From assembly GCF_013155375.1 (NCBI RefSeq), contig NZ_JABJQY010000002.1, forward strand, positions 2,418,001 to 2,482,000: a stretch of DNA of 64,000 nucleotides. The letters run 5' to 3'. Positions 54,065-62,736 of the stretch are shown here, piece by piece (the first letter of the stretch is position 1; each line of letters begins with the position of its first letter). The notes beneath the pieces are model-generated. The model did no database searches. It was not told the DNA's origin and saw only the letters and a program-made list of their open reading frames with translations. This DNA is from Nocardioides sp. zg-1308. GTDB lineage: Bacteria > Actinomycetota > Actinomycetes > Propionibacteriales > Nocardioidaceae. The position numbers and the translations under genes are program-made.

Positions 54065-54661
54065 TCCGACCCTGCCGCGCCCGCTCCCGCACGCCGTCGG
54101 CTGAGCGCGGACGAGCGCCGGCGCCAGCTGGTCGCCATCGGCCTCGCCAAGATCGTCGAGACGCCGATCCAGGACCTCTCGATGGACGACATCGCCGCTG
54201 AGGCCGGCATCTCGCGCGGGCTGCTCTTCCACTACTTCCCGACCAAGACGGACTACTATCTCGCTTGCATCGCGGCGGCGGGGCGGCGGATGCTGCGCAC
54301 CACGGCGCCGGACGAGTCGCGCCCGGGCCCCGAGCAGGTCGAGACCACGACCCGGCTGATGGTCGAGCAGATCGAGCGGCGCCGCGACTTCTACCTCGCG
54401 TTGGTGCACGGCCACGGCGTGGGGGACCCGCGAGTCAGCGAGGTGATGGACTCGGTCCGCGACGGCAGCACCGCGCGGGTCATGGCGGCGCTGGAGGTCC
54501 CGGAGCGCCAGCGCGACGTCGTCCGCGCGTGGTGGGCCTACACGGAGGACCGGGCGCTCACCTGGTCGGCTGTGCCGACCGGCGAACGCCCGGTCTCGGT
54601 GTCGGAGCTGGTCGAGGAGTGCGTCGCCGCCCTCCACGCCCTGCTGTCGATCAGGGCCTGA
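54050..54661 (+). CDS. TetR family regulator of the acyl-CoA dehydrogenase operon
   Basis: 203 residues. The helix-turn-helix is SMDDIAAEAGISRGLLFHYFPTKTDYYLA (region about 44-72). The C-terminal part is TetR_C-like with FYLALVHGHGVGDPRV and WWAYTEDRALTWSAVPTGER. The ATG at 54050 has no room for a ribosome site and may be leaderless; GTG 54062 in the same frame is an alternative. It is divergent from, and presumably represses, the operon at 49477-54022. The inducer is probably an acyl-CoA of the pathway. Confidence 0.87.
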   Translation: MLNSVSDPAAPAPARRRLSADERRRQLVAIGLAKIVETPIQDLSMDDIAAEAGISRGLLFHYFPTKTDYYLACIAAAGRRMLRTTAPDESRPGPEQVETTTRLMVEQIERRRDFYLALVHGHGVGDPRVSEVMDSVRDGSTARVMAALEVPERQRDVVRAWWAYTEDRALTWSAVPTGERPVSVSELVEECVAALHALLSIRA

Positions 54662-54685
54662 CCAGTCCTGGGTGCTGCTCGGGTG

Positions 54686-56257
54686 CTACTTGGTGACGCG
54701 TCCCGTCACGCTGAAGCGGGACCTGTCGTCGAGCGGACGCCCGCCGCAGGCGAGCACCGTCCGGCGGTTGCACTGGTAGCGCGTCGAGGCGTTGACGAGC
54801 GTGACCGTCACCGCGCCGACCCGCTTGCTGCTGAACGCGACCGTCTTCCGGCCGTCGCCGCCGCGGTTGAGCTTGACGAGCTTGACCTGCCGCTTGCCGT
54901 TGACGAGGTGGACCACGACGACCGCGGCGGGGGAGGTGCGCTTGTCGGGACCGGTGACGGACACGGCGAGCTTCCACTTCTTGGCGCCGAGGCCCTTGCC
55001 GGGCGTGAAGGCGTACGACATGGAGGCGAGGTGGTTGATCTTGGCGCCGTAGCGCTTGGTGCGCTTGTTCTTGCTGAGCGCCTTGGCGGCCTTGACGCCG
55101 GGGAAGGGGTACTCCGCGCCCTCGGGGTAGTTGGCCGCGGGCGTGAGGTTGCCGGCCGCGAACGTGGCGTAGTTCTTGGTCAGCCCACCCTTGCCCTTGA
55201 GCACCTTCTCCAGCGCCGGGATGCTGTTCTTGCCGCCGTCGCCCTTGAGCGAGCCGGCCTGCTTCCACGCCTTGTTGACGATGCCGAGCCCGTAGCGGGT
55301 GCTGAGGTACTCCCAGAAGATCCAGTTGCCGTACTGGAAGGTCGAGGTGCGGCTGAAGACGTCGAGCGGCACGTAGGGCGCGTAGAGCTGGCTGGAGGGG
55401 AGGTACTGGCGGTTGTCGTTGACCAGCGTGGCGATGCGCTCCTCCATCCACGTGGCGGTGGATTCCATCATCCAGAGGTCCTCGCCGTAGTCGTAGGCGA
55501 ACTGGACGGCGTGGAAGAATTCGTGCCCGGCGGTGACCGTCAGGTTGTCGGTGGGAGTGCCGGTGGGGAACTGCGCCGCGACGTAGTCGTTGTCGAGGAC
55601 GCAGTAGCCCGAGGCCGTGCGCTTCTTCACCTGGCGCTCGGGAGCACAGAAGCCGTAGAGCCCCGTCCCGAGGTCCTTGAGGTAGACGTCGAAGAGCGGG
55701 TTGCCGCCGGCGGCGCCGTCGGTCAGCGGGGCGCGGTAGCCGAGCTGGTCGACGATCGTGGTCCACACCGAGTCGAGCACCGCCAGGTTCTGCGCGGGCC
55801 ACTCGGGCGTGGGCGGCGCGTCGGTGCCGCTGGGGACGTAGTGGAGGCACAGGCGCGTGTTGCAGACGGGCGGTGCCTCGGCAACGGTGTAGCCGAAGCC
55901 CTGCGGGTCGCCCGGGCCGTCGGTCGGACGCGCCAGGAGCGCCTCCGCGCGGCGCAGGTCGGCGCCGCGCAGCTGCGACTTCTTCATGAAGAGGTCGCGC
56001 AGGGCGAGGGTCGCCGACGGGTCGGCCGGCCGGGCCTTGCCGTCGAGCACCCGTCGGGCGGCGGCGAGCGCGTCGGTCGCGGTCGGCGACCAGGCGTCGG
56101 GGAGCGCGACCTGGGGAGCGGCGAGCCGCTCGGACGGGCGGCTCAGCGAGCCGATGGGGCCGGTGGGCGTGTCGTTGTCGGCGGCGACGGCGGGGGCGGA
56201 GAGTGCCGCGCCGCCCATCAGTGCGATGGCCACTGCCGTGGTGAGCAATCTGCGCAT
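54686..56257 (-). CDS. Secreted putative metalloprotease (MXAN_6640-like)
   Basis: 523 residues from ATG 56257, with GAGGGGA upstream. A signal peptide ends APAVAA (about 1-26). The zinc motif is TVTAGHEFFHAVQFAYD (HEFFH at 245-249) with a third Glu in WMMESTATWMEE (Glu265). Paired Cys occur at VCNTRLC and YGFC/GYC. The C-terminal 120 residues (KKWKLAVSVTGPDKRTSP onward) look like a beta-sandwich. The region before the motif is a Pro/Ala-rich propeptide. Probably an exported gluzincin of unknown substrate. Confidence 0.83.
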   Translation of the reverse strand: MRRLLTTAVAIALMGGAALSAPAVAADNDTPTGPIGSLSRPSERLAAPQVALPDAWSPTATDALAAARRVLDGKARPADPSATLALRDLFMKKSQLRGADLRRAEALLARPTDGPGDPQGFGYTVAEAPPVCNTRLCLHYVPSGTDAPPTPEWPAQNLAVLDSVWTTIVDQLGYRAPLTDGAAGGNPLFDVYLKDLGTGLYGFCAPERQVKKRTASGYCVLDNDYVAAQFPTGTPTDNLTVTAGHEFFHAVQFAYDYGEDLWMMESTATWMEERIATLVNDNRQYLPSSQLYAPYVPLDVFSRTSTFQYGNWIFWEYLSTRYGLGIVNKAWKQAGSLKGDGGKNSIPALEKVLKGKGGLTKNYATFAAGNLTPAANYPEGAEYPFPGVKAAKALSKNKRTKRYGAKINHLASMSYAFTPGKGLGAKKWKLAVSVTGPDKRTSPAAVVVVHLVNGKRQVKLVKLNRGGDGRKTVAFSSKRVGAVTVTLVNASTRYQCNRRTVLACGGRPLDDRSRFSVTGRVTK

Positions 56258-56331
56258 GTTTCCCCTCGTGGTTGTCATGTCGGGCATGACCATAACGCCC
56301 CCGTGCGACGTCGCGGGGGTCCGCGCAGCCG

Positions 56332-56727
56332 TCAGAGGTCGGCGATGTGCTCGATGATCGCGGTGGTGGAGATGGCAGGGGTGCGCTCGAGGTAGACGAC
56401 CTCGCACACGTCGGCGTACTCGTCGAACTTCCCGGCCCAGTCGTCGCCCATCACGAGGACGTCCGCACCGTGCTCGACGATGTAGTCGCGCTTCTGCTCC
56501 AGGCTCTCCTCGACGAAGACGCCGTCGACGACCTTGAGCGCCCCGACGATCGCCAGTCGCTCGCGCTGGCTGAAGATCGGCGCGCGGCCCTTCTTGCGCT
56601 CGTTGAGCGCATCGGCGGAGACGCCGACGACGAGCCGGTCGCCCAGCGCCGCCGCGCGCTCGAGCACGCGCAGGTGCCCGACGTGGAACACGTCGAACGT
56701 GCCGAAGGTGATGACGGTGCGAGGCAT
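56332..56727 (-). CDS. Glycerol-3-phosphate cytidylyltransferase-like protein
   Basis: 131 residues. ITFGTFDVFHVGHLRVLERA holds the HxGH nucleotide motif (His15, His18), and VVYLERTPAISTTAII is the C-terminal RTxxISTT signature. VLVMGDDWAGKFDE lies between. The length and motifs fit TagD-type cytidylyltransferases that make CDP-glycerol for teichoic acid, but related proteins use other alcohol phosphates. ATG 56727 was preferred over ATG 56736. Divergent from the DUF445 gene. Confidence 0.83.
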   Translation of the reverse strand: MPRTVITFGTFDVFHVGHLRVLERAAALGDRLVVGVSADALNERKKGRAPIFSQRERLAIVGALKVVDGVFVEESLEQKRDYIVEHGADVLVMGDDWAGKFDEYADVCEVVYLERTPAISTTAIIEHIADL

Positions 56728-56764
56728 GCGCGGCATTCTGGCACGGTCAGGGAGGATGGCGAGC

Positions 56765-58051
56765 ATGCCCGACCAGGCCACCGCCCACCCTCCTCGCATC
56801 TCGCTGATCACCCCCGACCCGGGCGCCGACGAGGCGCGCCGCCGCGGCCTGCGCCGGATGCGCACGGTCGCCGTCGGCCTGCTGGTGCTCGCCGCGTGCG
56901 TGTACGTCGCCACGCTCGGGCGCGACGGCGCGTGGGGGTTCGTCAACGCCGGGGCCGAGGCGTCGATGGTCGGCGCCATCGCCGACTGGTTCGCCGTGAC
57001 CGCGCTCTTCAAGCACCCGCTCGGCCTGCCGATCCCGCACACCGCGCTGATCCCCAAGCGAAAGGACGAGCTCGGCAAGGGGCTCGAGGAGTTCGTGGGG
57101 GAGAACTTCCTCCAGGAGGACATCATCCGCGAGCGGGTCCTGGCCGCCACCATCTCGGCCCGGGTCGCCGACTGGCTGGCCGACCCGCTCAACGCCCGCC
57201 GGGTGGTCGACGAGGCCTCCGACGTGGCGGCGATCGCGCTGGGCAAGGTCCGCGACGACCACGTCGCCGACCTCGTCACACAGGCGCTGGTGCCGCGCTT
57301 CCACGAGGAGCCGATCTCACCGCTGCTCGGTTCGGCGCTCATGGAGGTGCTGCGCGACGACCTGCACCACGGGGTCGTCGACCTGGCCCTCGACGAGATG
57401 CACCGGTGGCTGCTCGACAACCCGGAGACCTTCACCCGGGTGCTGGAGGAGCGCGCGCCGTGGTGGGCGCCGCCCAAGCTGAACGACGCCGTGACCTCCC
57501 GCCTGCACGTCCAGGCCGTGGCGTGGCTGGAGGACATCCGCGACGACCCGCACCACCGCGCCCGCGAGGCGCTCGACTCGATGCTCGGCCAGCTCGCCCA
57601 CGACCTCCTCAACGACCAGGAGACCCGCAACCGCGCCGAGGCGTTCAAGAACCGGCTGCTGGACCACCCGCAGGTCGTCACGACCGCCATCTCGCTGTGG
57701 AAGGCCATGCGCTCGGCGCTGCTCGCCTCGGTGAGGGACAAGGAGGGTGCCGTCCGACAGCGCCTGCTGGCCGAGCTCACCCTGTTCTCGCAGCGGCTCC
57801 GCGAGGACGCCGTCCTGCGCGAGCGCCTCGACCGGGCGGCCGCGGACCTCGCGGTGTTCACCGTCGAGCGCTACGGCGCGGAGGTCACCACGGTGATCAC
57901 GTCCACCATCGAGCGGTGGGACGGCAAGGAGGCCGCCCGCCGCATCGAGCTGCACGTGGGCCGCGACCTCCAGTTCATCCGGATCAACGGCACGATCGTG
58001 GGCGGCTTGGTGGGCGTGCTGATCCACGCCGTCAGCCTGGCCGTGCACTGA
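56765..58051 (+). CDS. DUF445 membrane protein
   Basis: 428 residues from ATG 56765, with GGGAGG upstream. A membrane helix near residue 33-53 (VAVGLLVLAACVYVATLG) is followed by GAEASMVGAIADWFAVTALFKHPLGLPIPHTALIP, the DUF445 signature (region about 61-95). A long helical middle region ends with a second membrane helix NGTIVGGLVGVLIHAVSLAVH-like at the C-terminus. Function unknown; it is probably an envelope protein. Confidence 0.87.
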   Translation: MPDQATAHPPRISLITPDPGADEARRRGLRRMRTVAVGLLVLAACVYVATLGRDGAWGFVNAGAEASMVGAIADWFAVTALFKHPLGLPIPHTALIPKRKDELGKGLEEFVGENFLQEDIIRERVLAATISARVADWLADPLNARRVVDEASDVAAIALGKVRDDHVADLVTQALVPRFHEEPISPLLGSALMEVLRDDLHHGVVDLALDEMHRWLLDNPETFTRVLEERAPWWAPPKLNDAVTSRLHVQAVAWLEDIRDDPHHRAREALDSMLGQLAHDLLNDQETRNRAEAFKNRLLDHPQVVTTAISLWKAMRSALLASVRDKEGAVRQRLLAELTLFSQRLREDAVLRERLDRAAADLAVFTVERYGAEVTTVITSTIERWDGKEAARRIELHVGRDLQFIRINGTIVGGLVGVLIHAVSLAVH

Positions 58052-58078
58052 CGGTGCACTGACGCGGCGGGCCGGCCG

Positions 58079-59320
58079 TCAGGCGCGGCAGGGCTTCATC
58101 ACGGGCATGATGCGCGTCCGGCTCTGGTGCGCGTGGGTGTACGCGTCGTCGAAGTGCGCGAGGTACTGGCGGTGCAGCCACGTGTCGTCGACGACGCGCA
58201 CCATCACCTCGTCGTTGTAGAGCAGGCCGCCGCAGGTGGTGTTGGAGGTCCCGGTCACCACGAGGCGCGTCGGACGTCCGCGGAACCGGGCGTGGACGGC
58301 GAGCATCTTGTCGTGCGTGAGCACCGTGCGCACCTGCCCGTCCGGGATGTCGCCGCTGGGCAGCGGCGTCTGGAGCCAGTTCTCCACCGTGTCGCGGGAG
58401 GTGACGATCCGGACGCGGCAGCCGTCGCGGGAGAGCCGGGCCAGCTCGGCGCGCACGTCGGCGCGCTGGATGACCGCGAACATGGCCGACACGTCGCGGG
58501 CCCCCCGGGTGCACGAGAGCTCGCGCAGCGTGGAGAGCAGCAGGTCCTTGCGGGACGGGTAGACGGCCGCGGTGATCGGACCGCTGCTCCAGGTCTTGCG
58601 CCGGTCGTCCCACCGCGTGCCGCGCACGCTCAGGCTCTGCGCCTCGAGCCGGGCGAAGTAGTCGAGGCCGAAGGCGTACAGCCCGGGGTCGTCGATCTTG
58701 AGGAACGAGTTGTACTGGCGGTACTGCCGGTCCTCGAGGTTGGCCGAGGACGTGATGAACGACTGCACGCCGCCGATCTCGGTCAGGTAGAACTTCAGGT
58801 GCTGCACGTCCTGGCTGTCGGGGAAGGGGCCCGGTGCGCGCCACGGCAGGCAGGCCCCGCGGCAGATCGTCACGTTCGTCCGGGCGGGGTCCTGCGCCTC
58901 GAGCGTCTCGATGAGGCGGCGTCCCGACCGGTTGAGCCGCAGGTCGTCGTCGCCGACGAGGAGCACGACCGCCCCGCGGCGCTGCGCGGCCAGGAGCGCG
59001 TCGGTGGGCGGCTCGATGTCCCAGCGGAACATGGCGACCCGGATGGTGTCACCGGCACCGGCCGCGTCGAAGAGCCGGCTCGCGCGGTCGAGCACCGTCG
59101 GGTCGTCCGGGACCGTCGGCGGCGAGGTGAAGCAGACCTCCGTGCCGGACCGCGACCGGCACCCGCTCCTGCCCGCAGCCGGTGCTGCCGCGGGGGAGGC
59201 CCGCTCCGAGGCGGCCCGTTCGGCGGCGGCCGGGGCAGGCGCCTGGAGGGGGGCGAGCAGGCACAGGACCGCGGAGGCGGCGGCGAGGGCGGCGGCGACT
59301 GGACGAGGGCGTCGCGTCAT
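58079..59320 (-). CDS. Secreted phospholipase-D-like protein with degenerate HKD motifs
   Basis: 413 residues. A signal peptide (about 1-33, ending PAAA) is followed by two PLD-like repeats. The first has QHLKFYLTE (His174, Lys176) and TSSANLED; the second has THDKMLAVH (His336, Lys338) and GTSNTTCGGLLYNDEV. The Asp that completes HxKxxxxD is Glu in the first and His in the second. Several Cys could form disulfides. It may be a nuclease- or phosphodiesterase-like exoenzyme, or a binding variant. Confidence 0.82.
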   Translation of the reverse strand: MTRRPRPVAAALAAASAVLCLLAPLQAPAPAAAERAASERASPAAAPAAGRSGCRSRSGTEVCFTSPPTVPDDPTVLDRASRLFDAAGAGDTIRVAMFRWDIEPPTDALLAAQRRGAVVLLVGDDDLRLNRSGRRLIETLEAQDPARTNVTICRGACLPWRAPGPFPDSQDVQHLKFYLTEIGGVQSFITSSANLEDRQYRQYNSFLKIDDPGLYAFGLDYFARLEAQSLSVRGTRWDDRRKTWSSGPITAAVYPSRKDLLLSTLRELSCTRGARDVSAMFAVIQRADVRAELARLSRDGCRVRIVTSRDTVENWLQTPLPSGDIPDGQVRTVLTHDKMLAVHARFRGRPTRLVVTGTSNTTCGGLLYNDEVMVRVVDDTWLHRQYLAHFDDAYTHAHQSRTRIMPVMKPCRA

Positions 59321-59388
59321 GTCAGGAGTCCTCCGTCGGAGAGGCGGTGGGCACGGGCACCACCCTAGGCGGCTGGTTCACTGGACCC

Positions 59389-59646
59389 ATGTCCTCCCCG
59401 ACCAGCGAGCCCGTCGACGTGCCGATCCGTGACGAGTCGATCCGGCTGGGCCAGTTCCTCAAGCTCGCCAACCTCGTGGAGACCGGTGCCGAGGCCAAGC
59501 CGGTGCTCGCCGACGGCGCGGTGACCGTCAACGGGGAGGTCGAGACGCGGCGGGGCCGCCAGCTCGTCCCCGGTGACGTCGTCACGCTGGGCGGGCTGGC
59601 GGCCCGGGTGGCCACCGGTGACGTCGAGATCGACGTCCCGTGGTGA
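59389..59646 (+). CDS. S4-domain RNA-binding protein
   Basis: 85 residues. SIRLGQFLKLANLVETGAEAKPVLADGAVTVNGEVETRRGRQL (region about 17-60) is an S4 fold of the YbcJ/YlmH-tail kind. It ends VEIDVPW, and the last two codons are the first part of an 11-base tandem repeat. Role: RNA or ribosome binding; no catalytic part. Confidence 0.85.
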   Translation: MSSPTSEPVDVPIRDESIRLGQFLKLANLVETGAEAKPVLADGAVTVNGEVETRRGRQLVPGDVVTLGGLAARVATGDVEIDVPW

Positions 59647-59694
59647 CTGAGTGGTGACCGGGTGGTGACCGTGTGGTGACCGTGTGGTGACCGG
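59640..59694. repeat. Five tandem 11-base units starting at the S4 gene stop codon
   Basis: GTGGTGACTGA, then GTGGTGACCGG, GTGGTGACCGT, GTGGTGACCGT and GTGGTGACCGG run without gaps to the stop of the ABC permease gene. The first unit contains the Trp and stop codons of the S4 gene. Expansion by slippage between two convergent genes is likely. Confidence 0.8.
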
Positions 59695-60507
59695 CTACTT
59701 CACCTCGCGGTGCAGCACGCGGTAGGTGCCGACCGCGAGCGGCAGGAGGACCCACACGGCGGTGGCCGTCGACAGCTGGGCCCAGTCCTGCGACCCCATC
59801 TCGCCGGCGAAGAGGGGACGGGTCACCCGGTCCATGTCGAGCCAGGCGCCCACCTCCTCCAGCGCGCTGACGACCTGCGTGGCGATGGCCCACACGGTCG
59901 GCAGGACCAGCACGGACACGATGGCGACGGGCGTGTTGAGGAAGAGCAACCCGAACGCCACGCCCTGCAGGACGTAGAGCAGGAGGGCCAGGACGAGGCC
60001 GCCGCCGGCGGCGGCGGTGAGGTCCCACTCGCCGTTGCCACCGACGACGTTGGCGAGCGCCGACGCGGCCACCGCCACGGCGAGGACCACGACGGCGAGC
60101 AGCAGCGCGGCGAGCGCCTTGGCCAGCACGACACGTCCGCGGTGCGGCTCGAGGGTGAAGGTCACCAACCCGGTGCGCTGGGTCCACTCGGCGGTGGCGG
60201 CCATGATGCCCAGCACGGGCAGCAGCATGGCGAGGGGCAGCGTGGCCAGCTCGAGCAGGCCGTTGAACGAGGCGTCCTCGGCGGGTCCCCAGATCACGAA
60301 CGCGACGAGCACGATGGCTGCGACGGCGGCCATCACGACGACCATCCAGAGCCCGGCGCGGGTGTCGACCATCTTGCGCAGCTCGGCGTGCAGCGTGCGG
60401 CCGAAGGGCACCCCGGGCCGGCCGGGGAGGGCGGTCGGCGCCGCGGCGCCGCCGGCGCGGTCCCCGCCGATCGCGGGGGTGGTGGTGGTGCTGGTGTCGG
60501 TGCTCAT
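59695..60507 (-). CDS. ABC-2-type transporter permease
   Basis: 270 residues. A cytoplasmic Thr/Pro-rich start is followed by LHAELRKMVDTRAGLWMVVV and six membrane helices, typical of ABC-2 permeases. TAEWTQRTGLVTFTLEPHRGRVVLAKALA (region about 105-133) is the loop motif of that group. ATG 60507 overlaps the ATPase stop (ATGA). With the ATPase it forms an exporter of unknown cargo. Confidence 0.87.
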   Translation of the reverse strand: MSTDTSTTTTPAIGGDRAGGAAAPTALPGRPGVPFGRTLHAELRKMVDTRAGLWMVVVMAAVAAIVLVAFVIWGPAEDASFNGLLELATLPLAMLLPVLGIMAATAEWTQRTGLVTFTLEPHRGRVVLAKALAALLLAVVVLAVAVAASALANVVGGNGEWDLTAAAGGGLVLALLLYVLQGVAFGLLFLNTPVAIVSVLVLPTVWAIATQVVSALEEVGAWLDMDRVTRPLFAGEMGSQDWAQLSTATAVWVLLPLAVGTYRVLHREVK

Positions 60508-61400
60508 GCGGCTTCTCCTTCGCGCGAGGTGGCGGCCGTGAGGCCGAGGAACATCTCTTCGAGGCCTTCGGAGCCCCCGGACCGCAGCTCGAGCAGCACG
60601 ACGCGCTCCTGCGCGGCGATCCGGCCGACCACCTCGGGGTCGGCGTCGACCACCAGTCCCGAGCCGGCGCGGGTGAACGGCACGTCGGCGGCCTCGAGCA
60701 GCGAGGCGAGCTGGGCGTCGTCGGTCGAGTGCACCGTGGTGCCGCCACGGCTGAGCAGCTCCTCCTTGGAGCCCATCGCCACGATCCGCCCGCGGCCGAT
60801 CATCACCAGGTCGTCGGCGACGATCTGCACCTCGTGCAGCAGGTGGCTGGACAGCAGGACCGTGCCGCCGCCGTCGGCGAAGCGCCGCAGCAGGCCGCGC
60901 ATCCAGTGGATGCCCTGCGGGTCGAGCCCGTTGGCCGGCTCGTCGAGGACCAGCACCTGCGGCTCGCCGAGCAGCGCCGCGGCGATGCCGAGCCGCTGCC
61001 GCATGCCGAGGGAGTAGTTGCGCACGCGGCGGTCCGCCTCCTCCCCGGTCAGGCCGACGAGGGCGAGGACCTCCTCGACCCGCGCCTTCGAGACGCCGAC
61101 CGAGATGGCGGCCACGCGGAGCACCTCGCGGCCCGTGCGCCCCGGGTGCTGCGCCGAGGCATCGAGCATCACGCCGACCTGGCGGCCGGGGTTGTGCAGC
61201 TCGCGGTAGGGCTTGCCGAGGATGGTGGCGCGCCCGGACGTGGCCGGGGTGAGGCCGGTCATCATCCGCATCGCGGTGGACTTCCCGGCGCCGTTGGGCC
61301 CGAGGAACCCGACGACGCTCCCGGGCCGCACGTGGAACGAGATGTCGTCGACGGCAGTGAACCCGCCGTAGCGCTTCGTGAGGTTCTCGACTGTGATCAT
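60504..61400 (-). CDS. ABC transporter ATP-binding protein
   Basis: 298 residues from ATG 61400. Walker A is GPNGAGKST (about 40), signature YSLGMRQRLGIA, Walker B VLVLDEPANGLDPQG and the switch His is in LLSSHLLHE. The C-terminal 90 residues are a family-specific cap. It pairs with the permease downstream. It is divergent from a histidine kinase, a common arrangement for inducible drug or antimicrobial-peptide export. Confidence 0.9.
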   Translation of the reverse strand: MITVENLTKRYGGFTAVDDISFHVRPGSVVGFLGPNGAGKSTAMRMMTGLTPATSGRATILGKPYRELHNPGRQVGVMLDASAQHPGRTGREVLRVAAISVGVSKARVEEVLALVGLTGEEADRRVRNYSLGMRQRLGIAAALLGEPQVLVLDEPANGLDPQGIHWMRGLLRRFADGGGTVLLSSHLLHEVQIVADDLVMIGRGRIVAMGSKEELLSRGGTTVHSTDDAQLASLLEAADVPFTRAGSGLVVDADPEVVGRIAAQERVVLLELRSGGSEGLEEMFLGLTAATSREGEAA

Positions 61401-61539
61401 GGCTCCAGCCTCGCCGTCGGGAAGCCCCCGCACATCGGGCACAGGGCTCGTCGACGTCCGACCTCGGTATCGCCCCCCGCCCCACGGTCGACACCTGGGT
61501 CGGACGCGGGAGCGCCCGGCGTACCTCTAGCCTCGGGCC

Positions 61540-62736
61540 ATGCCAGTCGAGTCGCGCCAGGCGGACGCGCCCGCCGACGGGACCAGCCTCCTGGCGTCGC
61601 TCTGGCGCTACGCGCTGGCCGCGGTGATCAGCCTGCTGGCCTGGAGCCTGATCCTCGTCGGCGCCGCGGAGCGCCCCTGGGACGCGGCGATGGTGTGGTT
61701 CCTCGTCGGCGACCCGCTGCTCGGCCTGACGTCGTTCGTCGTCATCCGGTGGCGGCACCGCCGCCCCGCGGTCGTGGGGATGGTGCTCACCCTGTTCTCG
61801 TTCGTCTCGCTGTCCAGCGCCGGCCCGGCGTCGTGGATCCTCGGCTCGATCGCCTCGCACCGCCGCTGGCGGCTGCTGGCGGTGATCGTGCCGCTCAGCC
61901 TCCTCGCCGGGCTGGTGCAGGAGCGCATCGGGATCTCCGAGGAGTCCCTGCCGCTGTGGGCCTCGGTCGCGTTCGGGGCGCTCGTGACCGGCATCATCGT
62001 CGCCACGGGCTACGCCATGGGGTCCCAGCGCCAGCTGGTCGACTCCTACCGTGCCCGGGCCGTCACCGCGGAGCGCGAGCAGATCGCCCGTGTCGCCCAG
62101 GCGCGCGCCGCCGAGCGCACCCGCATCGCGCGCGAGATGCACGACGTGCTCGCCCACCGCATCTCGCTCGTCGCGATGAACGCCTCGACGCTCAGCTATC
62201 GCACGGACCTGTCGGAGGAGGACCGCGCCACCGCGGCCCGGTCGATCGAGGACAACGCGCACCGGGCGCTGTCGGACCTGCGGGCCGTGCTGGGAGTGCT
62301 GCGCGATCCCGCCCAGCCCGTGGACGCCGCCCCCGAGCGGCCGCAGCCCGGCATCGACGACGTCGCGGACCTGGTGGCGGAGGAGGTCTCGGGCGGGATG
62401 CGGGTGCGCCTGACCAACGAGGTGGAGGACGGGCTCCCCGCGGCCACCGGGCGGACGGCGTACCGCATCGTGCAGGAGGCCCTGACCAACGTGCGCAAGC
62501 ACGCACCGGGGACCGCCGTCACGGTCGACCTCGCCGGCACGCCCGGCGACGGCCTGGTGATCGCGGTGCGCAACGCGGCGCCGGTGGGACCCGTACGCCG
62601 CCCGGGGCTGCCCGCCTCGGGCCTGGGCCTGCTCGGCCTCGCCGAGCGCGCGGCCCTCGCCGGCGGCCGGATCACGCACGGCGTGGACGCCACTGGCGGC
62701 TACGCGGTCCGGGCATGGATACCGTGGGCGTCGTGA
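61540..62736 (+). CDS. NarL-type sensor histidine kinase
   Basis: 398 residues. About five membrane helices (residues 20-165) are followed by a coiled region and the HisKA_3 box RTRIAREMHDVLAHRISLVAMNA, with the phospho-His in MHDVLAH. The ATPase N box is AYRIVQEALTNVRKHAPG and the G box SGLGLLGLAERAALAGG. No extracellular sensor domain is present, so it probably senses the membrane. It overlaps the response regulator start (GTGA). Confidence 0.9.
   Translation: MPVESRQADAPADGTSLLASLWRYALAAVISLLAWSLILVGAAERPWDAAMVWFLVGDPLLGLTSFVVIRWRHRRPAVVGMVLTLFSFVSLSSAGPASWILGSIASHRRWRLLAVIVPLSLLAGLVQERIGISEESLPLWASVAFGALVTGIIVATGYAMGSQRQLVDSYRARAVTAEREQIARVAQARAAERTRIAREMHDVLAHRISLVAMNASTLSYRTDLSEEDRATAARSIEDNAHRALSDLRAVLGVLRDPAQPVDAAPERPQPGIDDVADLVAEEVSGGMRVRLTNEVEDGLPAATGRTAYRIVQEALTNVRKHAPGTAVTVDLAGTPGDGLVIAVRNAAPVGPVRRPGLPASGLGLLGLAERAALAGGRITHGVDATGGYAVRAWIPWAS

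Noticed and set aside
59695..62679. A 994-codon minus-strand frame through three genes
   Set aside because: Only the last 270 codons (ABC permease) are supported; the remainder is antisense or out of frame to the ATPase and kinase.
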